A stretch of DNA of 64,000 bases. It comes from Lentzea albida. GTDB lineage: Bacteria; Actinomycetota; Actinomycetes; Mycobacteriales; Pseudonocardiaceae. Positions 56,458 to 64,000 of the stretch are shown here, piece by piece; position 1 is the first letter of the stretch; each line of letters opens with the position of its first letter. Both the position numbers and the translations under genes were made by a program. The stretch spans positions 248,001 to 312,000 of the forward strand of contig NZ_FOFV01000011.1 in assembly GCF_900111005.1 (NCBI RefSeq). The letters run 5' to 3'. The notes under the pieces were generated by a model. That model made no database searches, was not told the origin of the DNA, and saw nothing but the letters and a program-made list of their open reading frames with translations.

Positions 56458-56766
56458 GTGTCCGAAGAACCCCAGGCAGGCGCATTCGAATTGCGGGTGC
56501 AGAAGGAACGGGGCGTCGGCACCGGACCCGACTGGTCGAGCTCCTATCCGGCTGACTCGGTGCTCCGGATCCAAGCCGCGCCGACGGTCGAGGAAGCGGG
56601 TGTGCAGGCCACGACCGAAGCCGTCATCCTGCTGCACTCGATTCGCCGGATCCTGATGTGGATGCTGGTGATCATCCCCGTCCTGGGTGCCGCCGCGTTC
56701 ATCACGTTGCTCGTCATCGCGAACGCCGCCGACCCTGCCGCCTGCACCTCGATCTACAACTGCTGA
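56458..56766 (+). CDS. Small single-pass membrane protein (102 aa)
   Basis: A 102-residue protein from GTG 56458. The N-terminal 60 residues are soluble; residues about 66-90 form one membrane helix (MWMLVIIPVLGAAAFITLLVIANA, key part), leaving a short exterior tail with two cysteines (DPAACTSIYNC). It is divergent from the 158-residue gene and just upstream of the WYL regulator. No family is recognised. Orientation (N-in) is inferred from the charges before the helix (SIRRIL). Confidence 0.55.
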   Translation: MSEEPQAGAFELRVQKERGVGTGPDWSSSYPADSVLRIQAAPTVEEAGVQATTEAVILLHSIRRILMWMLVIIPVLGAAAFITLLVIANAADPAACTSIYNC

Positions 56767-56771
56767 TGAAT

Positions 56772-56793
56772 CACTGACATCGGTGTGTCAGTG
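56772..56793. promoter_or_regulatory. WYL-type operator, second copy
   Basis: CACTGACA (56772-56779) and TGTCAGTG (56786-56793) are perfect 8-bp arms around TCGGTG. It lies 20 bases upstream of the WYL regulator start, giving autoregulation. Confidence 0.75.
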
Positions 56794-56813
56794 GTTTGTG
56801 GCAGTGTGTCCGC

Positions 56814-57782
56814 GTGCGCGCGAGCCGGTTGGTGTCCTTGCTGCTGCTCCTCCAGACCAAGGGGCGGATGACCGCGCAGGCGCTGGCCGACGAGCTGGAG
56901 GTCTCGGTCCGCACCATCTACCGCGACGTCGAGTCGCTGCACGCGGCCGGCGTGCCGCTGTACGGGGACGCGGGCCCGTCCGGCGGCTACCAGCTGCTCG
57001 ACGGCTACCGCACGCGGCTGACGGGCCTGACCGAACAGGAGGCCGAGTCGTTGTTCCTGGCCGGGCTGCCGGGGCCGGCCGCGGACCTGGGGCTCGGGGA
57101 CGCGGTGTCGGCCGCGCAGCTCAAGCTGATGGCGGCGTTGCCGTCGCCGATGCGGGACCGGGCCTCGCGAATGGCGACGCGGTTCCACCTCGACGCGCCC
57201 GCCTGGTACTACGACCCGGAGCGCTCGCCGTTGCTGGGGCTGGTGGCGGACGCGGTGTGGCGGGAGCGGTTGCTGGAGGTCAGCTACCGGCGGTGGCGTT
57301 CGCCCGAGGACGTGACGCGGGTGCTGCGGCCGCTGGGGCTCGTGCTGAAGGCGGGGCGCTGGTACCTGGTGGCGCAGGGGTCGTCGCGGATCTCCACGTA
57401 CCGGGTGGCGCAGATCCAGACGGCCGCGGTGCTGGAGGAGTCGTTCACCAGGCCGGAGGGGTTCGACCTGGCGGCGCACTGGGCGGAGTCGCTGGAGGAC
57501 TTCCAGTCGCGGCAGTACACCGGCGAGGCGGTGATCAGGTTGTCGGAGCGCGGCTGGGAGTCGTTCGCGTCGCACGTGCTGCCGGTGGTGGCGAAGGCGG
57601 CGGAGGAGTCCGTTGTGGACGACGGCGGCGGTTTCCGGGTGACGATCCCGATCGAGTCGCTGGGTCACGCGACCGGGATGTTGTTGCGGCTGGGCGGTGA
57701 GGTCGAGGTGCTGCACCCCGCCGAGCTCCGGGAGCAGGTGACGGCGGCGGTGCGGCGGCTGGCGTCGATCTACCTGGGGTGA
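56814..57782 (+). CDS. WYL-domain transcriptional regulator (YafY-like)
   Basis: A 322-residue regulator from GTG 56814 (VRASRLVSLL). The winged helix is RMTAQALADELEVSVRTIYRDVESLHAAGVPLYGD followed by GPSGGYQLLDGYRTRL (in parts). The WYL domain spans about residues 150-215 (LRPLGLVLKAGRWYLVAQGSS, YRVAQIQTAAVL), then a WCX region. It is a different member from the WYL gene at 22159, with only family-level similarity. A perfect operator is 20 bases before its start, and a related one fronts the gene at 55868. Confidence 0.9.
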   Translation: MRASRLVSLLLLLQTKGRMTAQALADELEVSVRTIYRDVESLHAAGVPLYGDAGPSGGYQLLDGYRTRLTGLTEQEAESLFLAGLPGPAADLGLGDAVSAAQLKLMAALPSPMRDRASRMATRFHLDAPAWYYDPERSPLLGLVADAVWRERLLEVSYRRWRSPEDVTRVLRPLGLVLKAGRWYLVAQGSSRISTYRVAQIQTAAVLEESFTRPEGFDLAAHWAESLEDFQSRQYTGEAVIRLSERGWESFASHVLPVVAKAAEESVVDDGGGFRVTIPIESLGHATGMLLRLGGEVEVLHPAELREQVTAAVRRLASIYLG

Positions 57783-58525
57783 CCGAACCGCGCGAGGTGG
57801 TGCCACAGGTGTTTGACGACCTGCGGGTCCGCGTCGCTGTGCTCGAGCAGGTCCGGGGTGATGACGCCGTCGCGGGCCAGCCGCAGTCCCAGCTCGACGG
57901 ACTCGGGTGTGCGGTAGCCGGGGTGGCGCAGCAGGTCCTGTGTGGACAGCCGGAAGCCGGGGTGGCGTTCGACCGGGCACGGCAGGTCGACCGGAGGGTG
58001 GCTCGGGTCGAGCACGAGGGCTTCGACGTCGTCGAGGGTGACGGGACCGTGGACGTGGGCCTCGACGTAGTTGTCGAGGAAGTCCAGGCTCTCGTCCTCG
58101 GTCAGCGAGAAGTGCCGGGCGGTGCCGAAGTCGACCGGTTCGAAGACGCTGTCCGGGTAGCAGAACGTCGTGCGGTCGAGCACGTCCTCGCGGAGCCGCA
58201 GGTGCGCCGAGCCGAACCTCGGGGCGGCGCCGCACACCAGCCGGCGGTGGTTGAGCGCGCCGTACTTCGGCCGGTCCGCGGGTGCCGCGTGGTCGTAGGC
58301 GCCGCCGAACAGGCGGCTCTCCCAGTCCCGGCGCGCGCCACCGAGTCCGCCGTTGCTGGTGCCGGTCTCGAACTGGGAGCGGTAGACGCCGTCGCGCACG
58401 AGGCTGTCGAGCACACCGCGGCCGGGGTGGAAGTTCAGCGTCACGCGGAGATCGCGCGGCAGCGGATCACCCGCCGAGAGGCCGTCGACGTGCGCGATGG
58501 CCTGCTCAAACACGCGCGAGCTCAC
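57770..58525 (-). CDS. DUF3626 protein
   Basis: A 251-residue protein from GTG 58525. It matches DUF3626: YRSQFETGTSNGGLG near residue 48, RRDWESRLFGGAYD, RPKYGALNHRRL, CGAAPRFGSAHLRLR and YVEAHVHGPVTLDDVEALVLDPSH (landmarks). The invariant-looking Ser, Arg and His residues suggest an enzymatic or nucleic-acid/ADP-ribose-related fold, but no function is established. It is the last gene of the five-gene SNF2 operon and overlaps the DUF2238 gene by 20 bases. It converges on the WYL gene. Confidence 0.85.
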   Translation of the reverse strand: MSSRVFEQAIAHVDGLSAGDPLPRDLRVTLNFHPGRGVLDSLVRDGVYRSQFETGTSNGGLGGARRDWESRLFGGAYDHAAPADRPKYGALNHRRLVCGAAPRFGSAHLRLREDVLDRTTFCYPDSVFEPVDFGTARHFSLTEDESLDFLDNYVEAHVHGPVTLDDVEALVLDPSHPPVDLPCPVERHPGFRLSTQDLLRHPGYRTPESVELGLRLARDGVITPDLLEHSDADPQVVKHLWHHLARFGHPR

Positions 58526-59117
58526 GGTCGTGCACGCGTGTCAGCGCCAGCTGCGCCGCCAGGGCCCCGAGCAGTGCCATGAACATGTCCCACTGGGTGT
58601 CCCACACGTCGCCCTGGGTCCCGAGGAACTCGTCCGCGGCCGATCCGCCGAGCACTGCCGCGAGCCACTCGCCGAGCTCGTAGGTCGCGCTGAACGCCAG
58701 GCACACGCACACGACGAGGAAGAACAGCCAGCCGCCCGGCCGCAGCGGGGAGCGCCGCAGCAGGATTTCGCGGGCGAGGACCGCGGGCACGAAGCCCTGC
58801 GCGAAGTGGGCGAACCGGTCGTAGTGGTTGCGCGCGAGGTCGAGCCAGTCCTGCACCCAGAACCCGGCCGGCACGCGGGCGTAGGTGTAGTGGCCGCCCA
58901 GCAGCAGCACCAGGGCGTGCAGGAAGATCAGCCGGTACAGCAGCGGTGTCAGCCGGAACCGCCGGTAGGTCGCGGCCAGCAGCACGCCGCCGATCACGAC
59001 GGGGGCGACCTCGAGGTACCAGGTGGCGCGGTCGTACGGGCCGATGCCCGAGGCGACCAGCGCCACCACCGTCAGTCCGAGCAGGACAAACGGCTCGATG
59101 TGCGTCTTAGAGCTCAC
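58506..59117 (-). CDS. DUF2238 (YjdF-like) membrane protein
   Basis: A 203-residue membrane protein from GTG 59117 with about six helices (PFVLLGLTVVALVASGIG, WYLEVAPVVIGGVLLAA, LIFLHALVLLLGGHYTYA, GWLFFLVVCVCLAFSATYEL, then the C-terminal WDMFMALLGALAAQLAL). The hallmark residues are GGHYTYA, NHYDRFAHFAQGF and TQGDVWDTQWDM, all strongly conserved in DUF2238. Relatives include YjdF of E. coli, of unknown function. It overlaps the preceding acetyltransferase by 11 bases and the following DUF3626 by 20. Confidence 0.9.
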   Translation of the reverse strand: MSSKTHIEPFVLLGLTVVALVASGIGPYDRATWYLEVAPVVIGGVLLAATYRRFRLTPLLYRLIFLHALVLLLGGHYTYARVPAGFWVQDWLDLARNHYDRFAHFAQGFVPAVLAREILLRRSPLRPGGWLFFLVVCVCLAFSATYELGEWLAAVLGGSAADEFLGTQGDVWDTQWDMFMALLGALAAQLALTRVHDRELARV

Positions 59118-59646
59118 GGACCACCTTGCAGGGATTGCCGACGGCGAGTACGCGCGGCGGGATGTCGCGCGTGACGACGCTACCGGCTCCGATGACCGAG
59201 TTCTCGCCGATCGTGACACCGGCGCAGACGATGACACCACCGCCGAGCCACACGTTGTCGCCGATCACGATCGGCGCGGCGGACTCGAAGCGCTGCCGGC
59301 GGGCCTCGTGGTCCTCGATCGGGTGCAGGGCGGTGAGCAGCTGGGCGCGGGGTCCGATGGAGACGTCGTCGCCGATGGTGATGGTGGCGCAGTCCATGAG
59401 GATGGCGTCGTAGTTGAGGAAGCTGTTGGAGCCCAGGTGGATCTGGTAGCCGTAGTCGCACTGCAACCGCGGCATGACCCACGAGCCTTCGCCGATCGAG
59501 CCGAAGAGCTTCGTGATGACCTCGCCGGAGCGGGTGGCGTTGAACTCGTCCACCAACGCCTGGGCGCGCTGCCGTTCGGCGACCAGTTCGGGGTCGGAGT
59601 CCTTGTACAGCAGGCCGGTCATCATCTTCTGCTTCTCGGTGATCAC
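59107..59646 (-). CDS. Maltose/galactoside O-acetyltransferase-like (hexapeptide) enzyme
   Basis: A 179-residue left-handed beta-helix enzyme from GTG 59646. The N-terminal mac-domain helix is TEKQKMMTGLLYKDSDPELVAERQRAQ (in part), and the hexapeptide repeats run from IHLGSNSFLNYDAILMD to IVIGDNVWLGGGVIVCAGVTIGENSVIGAGSVVTRDIPP (in part). The catalytic histidine is in LLTALHPIEDHEAR. Such enzymes acetylate sugars with acetyl-CoA. Its stop overlaps DUF2238 and its start overlaps the SWIM gene stop (GTGA). A sugar acceptor is likely but unproven. Confidence 0.9.
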   Translation of the reverse strand: MITEKQKMMTGLLYKDSDPELVAERQRAQALVDEFNATRSGEVITKLFGSIGEGSWVMPRLQCDYGYQIHLGSNSFLNYDAILMDCATITIGDDVSIGPRAQLLTALHPIEDHEARRQRFESAAPIVIGDNVWLGGGVIVCAGVTIGENSVIGAGSVVTRDIPPRVLAVGNPCKVVREL

Positions 59647-60401
59647 CCTTCGAGAGAGCCCGAACGCAGCAGCGCGCGGGCGCGGGACGCGGCGATCTCC
59701 ATCAGCGCCACGAGTTCCGCGGCCTCGAAACCGGGTGGCGGCTCCACCGCGAGCACCACAGGTGTGGTGGTGGGAAGCAGCGGACGATCAGGCAACTGAC
59801 CTGCTTCTTCGTGCGAAACCACCACAGGTGTTCTGGTGCCGACGGGGCCGGCGACGCGCTCGCGCAGGGCGTCGAGGAGTTCCTGTTCCGGTTTTCCCTT
59901 GAGCAGCAGCAGGACGAACGGGTCGGCGTCGAGCAGCCAGCCGACCTGGAAGGCGAGCGCGGCGGCGTGGCGGCACGGCAGTTCCCAGCCGTCGCAGTCG
60001 CAGTCGGGTTCGAGGTCGCCGATGCCGGGCAGCAGGTCCACTCCGGACTCCTCGGCGGCGAGCACGAGGTCGCGCGGCATGTCGTTGTCCAGCAACGCGG
60101 CGATGTGCGCGGAGTTCTCGGCGACGCGGTCGAGGAACCGTCCCCATTGGACCTCCGTGAGCACCGGGACGCTGACGGTGGTGCTGTGGACGGTGTCGTC
60201 GTCGTGGACCTGCGCGTGCAGGCGGCCGGGGCTGACGGTGATGGGGCCGACGACGCCGGCGTGGGCGTAGCGGCGGCCGAGCTTGAGCATGCCGGAGTCG
60301 AGCGCGGTGTCCTTGAGAGCCTTGTCCCAGGCCTTGCCCCACCACGAGGTGGCGATGCGGCGCTTCACCTTGGGGAACGCGGCGTATCCGCGGGCGGTCA
60401 T
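59643..60401 (-). CDS. SWIM zinc-finger protein
   Basis: A 252-residue protein from ATG 60401, overlapping the helicase stop (ATGA). The SWIM motif is CDCDGWELPCRH with zinc ligands C134, C136, C143 and H145. The N-terminal part (RIATSWWGKAWDKALKD, LKLGRRYAHAGVVGPITVSPGRLHAQV) is typical of the family, and the C-terminus is acidic and Pro-rich. SWIM proteins with SNF2 helicases occur as a pair across actinobacteria; the zinc finger probably helps DNA or protein contact. The function is not known in detail. Confidence 0.9.
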   Translation of the reverse strand: MTARGYAAFPKVKRRIATSWWGKAWDKALKDTALDSGMLKLGRRYAHAGVVGPITVSPGRLHAQVHDDDTVHSTTVSVPVLTEVQWGRFLDRVAENSAHIAALLDNDMPRDLVLAAEESGVDLLPGIGDLEPDCDCDGWELPCRHAAALAFQVGWLLDADPFVLLLLKGKPEQELLDALRERVAGPVGTRTPVVVSHEEAGQLPDRPLLPTTTPVVLAVEPPPGFEAAELVALMEIAASRARALLRSGSLEG

Positions 60402-62719
60402 TGCGCGCTCCTGAGCTGGACGAGTTCGGCGAGTTCGGCGTCGGTGAGCTCGGTGAAGGCGGCCTCTCCCCCGTGCAGGACGGCGTCGGCGAGGTCGCGC
60501 TTGCTCTGCAGGAGCGCGGCGATGCGTTCCTCGACGGTGCCCTCGGTGACGAGCTTGTGCACCTGGACGGGCCTGGTCTGGCCGATGCGGTAGGCGCGGT
60601 CGGTGGCCTGGTCCTCGACGGCGGGGTTCCACCAGCGGTCGAAGTGGATCACGTGGTCGGCGCGGGTGAGGTTGAGTCCGGTCCCGGCGGCCTTGAGGGA
60701 CAGCAGGAACACGGGCGCGCGGCCGTTCTGGAAGTCGTCGACCATCTGCTCGCGCTGCGGCACGGGGGTGCCGCCGTGCAGGAACCGGGTGGGCTGCTCG
60801 ATGTGGCGCTCCAGCAGCCGGGCCATGCCGACGTACTGGGTGAAGATCAGCGCGGAGCCGTCCTCGGCGACGATCGTGTCGAGGAGTTCGTCGAGCAGGT
60901 CGAGCTTGCCGGAGGTGCCCTGCAGCGTGTCGTGGCCGAGGTAGTGCGACGGGTGGTTGCAGATCTGCTTGAGGCCGGTGAGCAGTTTCAGCACGAGCCC
61001 GCGGCGGGCGATGCCGTCGGAGTGCGCGATCTGGTCGAGGATTTCGCGGGTCAGCGCCTCGTAGAGCGCGGCCTGCTCGACCGACAGCGAGACGTAGCGG
61101 TCGGTCTCGGTCTTGGCGGGCAGTTCGGGGGCGACGCCGGGGTCGGTCTTGCGGCGGCGCAGCAGGAACGGGCGGACGACCTTGGCGAGGGTGTCGTCAG
61201 GTTCGGGCCAGCGGGTGCGGAACGCGCGGTGCGTGCCGAGCAGGCCCGGTGTCGTCCAGTCCAGCACGGCCCACAGCTCCGACAGCGAGTTCTCCACGGG
61301 TGTGCCGGACAGCGCGACGCGCGCGCCGCTCGGAATGGAGCGCAGTGCCTTGGCGGTGCCGGAGTGCGGGTTCTTGACGTGCTGGGCCTCGTCGGCGACG
61401 ACCATGCCCCAGTCGTGGCCGCGCAACGCCTCGGCGTCCAGGCGCATGGTGCCGTAGGTGGTGAGCACGACGCCGTCGGACGGCAGGGTCCGTTGTGGAC
61501 CGTGGTAGCGGGTGACGGGTGTGCCGGGGGCGAAGCGGCGGATCTCGCGTTCCCAGTTGCCCAGCAGCGAGGCAGGGCAGACGACGAGCGTGGGCCGCGG
61601 GTCGGCGCGGTGCAGGTGCAGGGCGATGAGGGTGATGGTCTTGCCGAGACCCATGTCGTCGGCGAGGCAGGCGCCGAGGCCGAGGCTCGTCATGTGGGCG
61701 AGCCAGCGCAGGCCGTGCAGCTGGTAGTCGCGCAGCCGGGCCTGCAGCGCGGCGGGCTGGGGGAACTCGGGCACGGTGGTGATCGCGGCGGTGAGGCCGT
61801 GCGGGGCGACCTCGGCGCGTTCGCCGTCGATGATGGCGACGCCGGTGAGGGCGGCGGTGACGGCCTGCGCGGCGGTCAGCGGTTTGAGTTTCTGCCGGGC
61901 CTTCTTCTTGAGAGCGGGGTCGACGAGCACCCACTGGTCGCGCAGCTTGACGACCGGCCGGGACGCCTCGGCGACGAGGTCCATCTCGGCCTGGGTCAGC
62001 TCCTGGCCGCCGAGGGCGAGCCGCCAGTCGAACGCGAGCAGGTCGCTTGCCTGGAACGTGCCGCTGGGCTCGCCGATGACGGCCTTCGCGGACAGGCCGG
62101 TGGTGAGCTCGCGCGGCCAGTGGACCTCGATGTCGGTGGCGAGCAGTTCGCTGACCTCGCCGTCGGCGAGCTCGGCGGAGTCGAGCAGGCGTTGCAGCGG
62201 CGGCCAGTCGACACGGCTGATCGCGCGGATGGCGTCGAGCTCGCGGCCGGACCCGCGCACGTCGCGCGGGTAGGGGTCGGTGACGGCGCGGACCTGCACG
62301 ATGCCGCGGAACCGCAGGTCGTCGGTGGTCTCGATGCGCAGGGAGATCGTGATCTGCTCGTCGGCCCACGCCTTGAGCGCGGAGACGTCGCAGGCCTCGG
62401 TGCCCGCGAACGGCCCGGTGCCGGTGCGGGGCAGGGTGTCGGCGACGGCGTCGAGGAACGCGCGGAGCCGGTCGTAGTCGTCGTGGGCGGCGAGCTGGCG
62501 CAGGTGCAGCTCGTCGGCGTGGTCGAGGGGCCCGACGCGCCAGGTGTCGTGGCCCGCGGCCGTCACGCCGGGCACGATGCGGCCCCGCGCGACGAGGGTG
62601 AGCGCGGTCGCGGCCGCCACAGACCAGTAGCCGTCGCTCGCCAGCACCTCCGGCAACGCCTCGATCAGGGGTTTTCCGTCGAACTGGCCGAAGCGGGGCG
62701 GATCGGCGGGCGCGAACAT
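60398..62719 (-). CDS. SNF2/DEAD-like helicase, first gene of the five-gene operon
   Basis: A 773-residue SWI2/SNF2 ATPase from ATG 62719. After a 300-residue N-terminal domain, motif I is DDMGLGKT (357-361 is GLGKT), motif II is DEAQ (443-446), motif III SGTPVENS (471-478), and the second RecA domain carries GTGLNLTRADHVIHFDRWWNP and DRAYRIGQTRPV (landmarks). It is a double-stranded DNA translocase of the SNF2 family, like HepA/RapA or prokaryotic SNF2 chromatin remodellers. Four genes follow with stop-start overlaps. The promoter contains the TetR operator at 62725-62749. Confidence 0.94.
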   Translation of the reverse strand: MFAPADPPRFGQFDGKPLIEALPEVLASDGYWSVAAATALTLVARGRIVPGVTAAGHDTWRVGPLDHADELHLRQLAAHDDYDRLRAFLDAVADTLPRTGTGPFAGTEACDVSALKAWADEQITISLRIETTDDLRFRGIVQVRAVTDPYPRDVRGSGRELDAIRAISRVDWPPLQRLLDSAELADGEVSELLATDIEVHWPRELTTGLSAKAVIGEPSGTFQASDLLAFDWRLALGGQELTQAEMDLVAEASRPVVKLRDQWVLVDPALKKKARQKLKPLTAAQAVTAALTGVAIIDGERAEVAPHGLTAAITTVPEFPQPAALQARLRDYQLHGLRWLAHMTSLGLGACLADDMGLGKTITLIALHLHRADPRPTLVVCPASLLGNWEREIRRFAPGTPVTRYHGPQRTLPSDGVVLTTYGTMRLDAEALRGHDWGMVVADEAQHVKNPHSGTAKALRSIPSGARVALSGTPVENSLSELWAVLDWTTPGLLGTHRAFRTRWPEPDDTLAKVVRPFLLRRRKTDPGVAPELPAKTETDRYVSLSVEQAALYEALTREILDQIAHSDGIARRGLVLKLLTGLKQICNHPSHYLGHDTLQGTSGKLDLLDELLDTIVAEDGSALIFTQYVGMARLLERHIEQPTRFLHGGTPVPQREQMVDDFQNGRAPVFLLSLKAAGTGLNLTRADHVIHFDRWWNPAVEDQATDRAYRIGQTRPVQVHKLVTEGTVEERIAALLQSKRDLADAVLHGGEAAFTELTDAELAELVQLRSAQ

Positions 62720-62724
62720 ACTTT

Positions 62725-62749
62725 GTACCGTACACCATACGGTACGGTA
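62725..62749. promoter_or_regulatory. Overlapping TetR operators between SNF2 operon and TetR
   Basis: GTACCGTA (62725-62732), CACCA, TACGGTAC (62738-62745) is a perfect inverted repeat. A second register, TACCGTAC (62726-62733) and GTACGGTA (62742-62749), overlaps it. The site lies 5 bases upstream of the helicase ATG and 5 bases before the TetR GTG. It contains CCATACGG, which also occurs in the TetR-NmrA operator at 48274-48281. Confidence 0.85.
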
Positions 62750-62754
62750 GTGTC

Positions 62755-63528
62755 GTGCTCGTGATCGAACACACGGGCAGCGGTGACCCGGCGCGGACGC
62801 TGGCGTTGCTGTGGCGCACCCAGGAGCGCGTGTCGCGCAAGGGCAAGCCGGACCTGAGCGTGGACCGCATCGTGCAGGCGGGCATCACCCTGGCCGACGC
62901 CGACGGGCTCAAGGCGCTGTCGATGCGGCGCGTGGCCGAGGCGCTGGGCGTGGGGACGATGTCGCTCTACACCTACGTGCCGGGCAAGGGCGAGCTGATC
63001 GACGTCATGGTCGACACGGTGCAGGCGGTCACGGGCCGGGAGCCCGCGCAGGGCTGGCGGGCGCATCTGACGTACGTGGCGCGGGAGAACCTGGCGCTGT
63101 ACCGGCGGCACCCGTGGTTGTTGCAGGTCGCGCCGGCCCGCACGGTGCTGGGCCCGCAGGTGGCGGCGAAGTACGACTTCGAGCTGCGCGGCCTGGAGGG
63201 CGTGGGGCTCTCGGACGTGGAGATGGACTCGGTGCTCAACCTGGTGCTCGGGCACGTGCAGAACTCGGCGCGCGACCTCACGGCGGCCGCGGTGACCGAG
63301 AAGGAGACCGGGCTGACGGACCAGCAGTGGTGGGACGCGGCCGCGCCGGTGCTGATGACGGTGTTCGACCCGGCCCGCTTCCCCGTCGCCGCACGGGTGG
63401 GCGCCGCCGTCGGGGAGGCCCACCACAGCGCGTTCAGCCCGGAGCACTCGTTCGAGTTCGGGCTGGAGATGATCCTGGACGGGGTGGCGCGGCTGGTCGC
63501 GTCACGCGGGGGTGTAACTCCTGAGTGA
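62755..63528 (+). CDS. TetR-family regulator of the SNF2 operon (TetR_C_1 type)
   Basis: A 257-residue regulator; GTG 62755 or 62761 starts it. The N-terminal extension GSGDPARTLALLWRTQERV is shared with the TetR at 47496, so the two are paralogues. The HTH is LSMRRVAEALGVGTMSLYTYVPGKGEL (in parts), and the C-terminal TetR_C_1 domain follows (YRRHPWLLQVAPAR, LGHVQNSARDLTAAAVTEKE). It is divergent from the five-gene helicase operon, and the overlapping operators lie between, so it probably represses both. The ligand is unknown. Confidence 0.92.
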   Translation: MLVIEHTGSGDPARTLALLWRTQERVSRKGKPDLSVDRIVQAGITLADADGLKALSMRRVAEALGVGTMSLYTYVPGKGELIDVMVDTVQAVTGREPAQGWRAHLTYVARENLALYRRHPWLLQVAPARTVLGPQVAAKYDFELRGLEGVGLSDVEMDSVLNLVLGHVQNSARDLTAAAVTEKETGLTDQQWWDAAAPVLMTVFDPARFPVAARVGAAVGEAHHSAFSPEHSFEFGLEMILDGVARLVASRGGVTPE

Positions 63529-63623
63529 CGTCTCACGGGATGGGTCGTTAATTCCGACGCGGTGTCACTGAGGTGCCTACAGTTACGCCACGCCGATCAA
63601 CTCGCCGTTCGGGAGGCTCGCTC

Positions 63624-64000
63624 GTGGTGGTCGACTCGCAGCCGCGGCAGGCGCTGGTGCGCCGCGTCACCGGTCTGGCGCGGTCGACGCCGGGACGGCT
63701 CAGCCTGATCGTCGTGGTGCTGGTCGTGGCGAGCCTGGCGAGCGGCTGGCTGACGACGTGGAGCGTGAACCGGCAGGAGCGGGCGCTCGAGGACCTGGCG
63801 ACGCGGTCGGAGCCCCTGGCGCACGCGGCGCAGGAGGTCTACCGGGCGTTGCAGGACGCCGACGCGACGGCGGCGAGCGCGTTCCTCTCGGGCGGCCTGG
63901 AGCCCTCCGAGCTGCGGGAACGCTACGAGGCCGACGTCGCGCAGGCGCAGGCCGCGCTGTCGGTGGCGACGGCCACCTCGCCCGAGCTGACGGCGACGCT
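63624..64000 (+). CDS. Membrane sensor-like protein, N-terminal part (GlnX-like?)
   Basis: The gene runs off the end of the window. From GTG 63624, with GGGAGG in front, 125 residues are visible. Residues about 27-44 form a membrane helix (LSLIVVVLVVASLASGW), followed by an extracytoplasmic helical region (WSVNRQERALEDLATRSE, AAQEVYRALQDADATAASAFLSGG, ELRERYEADVAQAQAAL). This pattern resembles actinobacterial GlnX of the glnH-glnX-pknG module, which passes amino-acid signals to PknG. The 3' part, with further helices, is needed to be sure; a histidine-kinase sensor is the alternative. Confidence 0.5.
   Translation, partial: MVVDSQPRQALVRRVTGLARSTPGRLSLIVVVLVVASLASGWLTTWSVNRQERALEDLATRSEPLAHAAQEVYRALQDADATAASAFLSGGLEPSELRERYEADVAQAQAALSVATATSPELTAT

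Noticed and set aside
60401-62764. 787-codon frame opposite the SNF2 helicase
   Set aside because: Low-complexity Gly/Val/Asp sequence; the helicase motifs are on the minus strand.
1-64000. CRISPR arrays, tRNA or rRNA genes, phage genes
   Set aside because: No regularly spaced repeats, cloverleaf sequences, rRNA-like stretches, integrases or structural phage genes were seen on either strand.

Overview
The window is very G+C-rich, densely packed DNA from a high-GC actinomycete. An XRE/DUF5753 regulator beside a DUF397 gene, TIGR03086 (mycothiol-type) proteins, an ECF42-type sigma factor, many GTG starts and a very large set of TetR regulators together suggest the Pseudonocardiales (Lentzea/Saccharothrix/Actinosynnema-like), but no rRNA or single-copy marker is present to prove this. 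There is no tRNA, rRNA, CRISPR array, complete insertion sequence, prophage or large biosynthetic cluster. It reads as a chromosomal accessory region of small metabolic, stress and regulatory units, most of them a regulator plus a divergent or co-transcribed target with a recognisable inverted-repeat operator between them. Gaps between genes are all shorter than 300 bases.

Layout. 0-6 kb: end of an M20 hydrolase, two PPOX-fold proteins, DinB, a methyltransferase, and a secreted M14 carboxypeptidase with a P domain, separated by a strong bidirectional terminator from an FAD monooxygenase. 6-15 kb: TetR with paired 20-bp operators; alpha/beta hydrolase; a TetR-controlled exported agmatine-deiminase-family protein; an ArsR-type regulator with a Cys-cluster/pentapeptide-repeat protein, divergent from a peptide deformylase; a zinc-motif coiled-coil protein; an M20 peptidase divergent from an Lrp/AsnC regulator; MarR divergent from a TetX-like monooxygenase. 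16-24 kb: epoxide hydrolase; a three-subunit molybdenum aldehyde/xanthine oxidoreductase of PaoABC (YagTSR) type with its TetR; secreted VanX-type dipeptidase; WYL regulator and glyoxalase; a gutted TetR next to an FBP-domain gene. 24-30 kb: small Cys-rich protein, DUF397 and XRE genes, TetR and zinc alcohol dehydrogenase, then a decayed stretch with three short-chain dehydrogenase (SDR) remnants around an unrelated membrane protein gene. 30-46 kb: lipoprotein esterase, DsbA-VKOR oxidative folding pair, SCO6745-family, HAD and DeoR proteins, MFS, RraA-like, TIGR03086, VOC and YCII proteins, a 1049-residue subtilisin, aspartate/glutamate racemase, AraC, LysE and an ECF42 sigma factor.

46-64 kb: a YCII mini-gene whose ribosome-binding site lies inside a long hairpin, NmrA-like protein and TetR, MerR-like regulator, small stress and membrane proteins, arylamine N-acetyltransferase, an ECF sigma/anti-sigma pair, tiny zinc-ribbon proteins, WYL regulator, and a five-gene fully overlapping operon (SNF2 helicase, SWIM protein, hexapeptide acetyltransferase, DUF2238, DUF3626) divergent from a TetR that is a paralogue of the 47.5 kb TetR. 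The window ends in a truncated membrane protein.

The observations most worth follow-up are the five-gene SNF2/SWIM/DUF3626 operon with overlapping TetR operators, the shared operator half-site of the two paralogous TetRs, the hairpin that hides the ribosome-binding site of the YCII/ECF42 operon, the SDR decay zone at 27.4-29.5 kb, and the two tiny zinc-ribbon genes near 54 kb.
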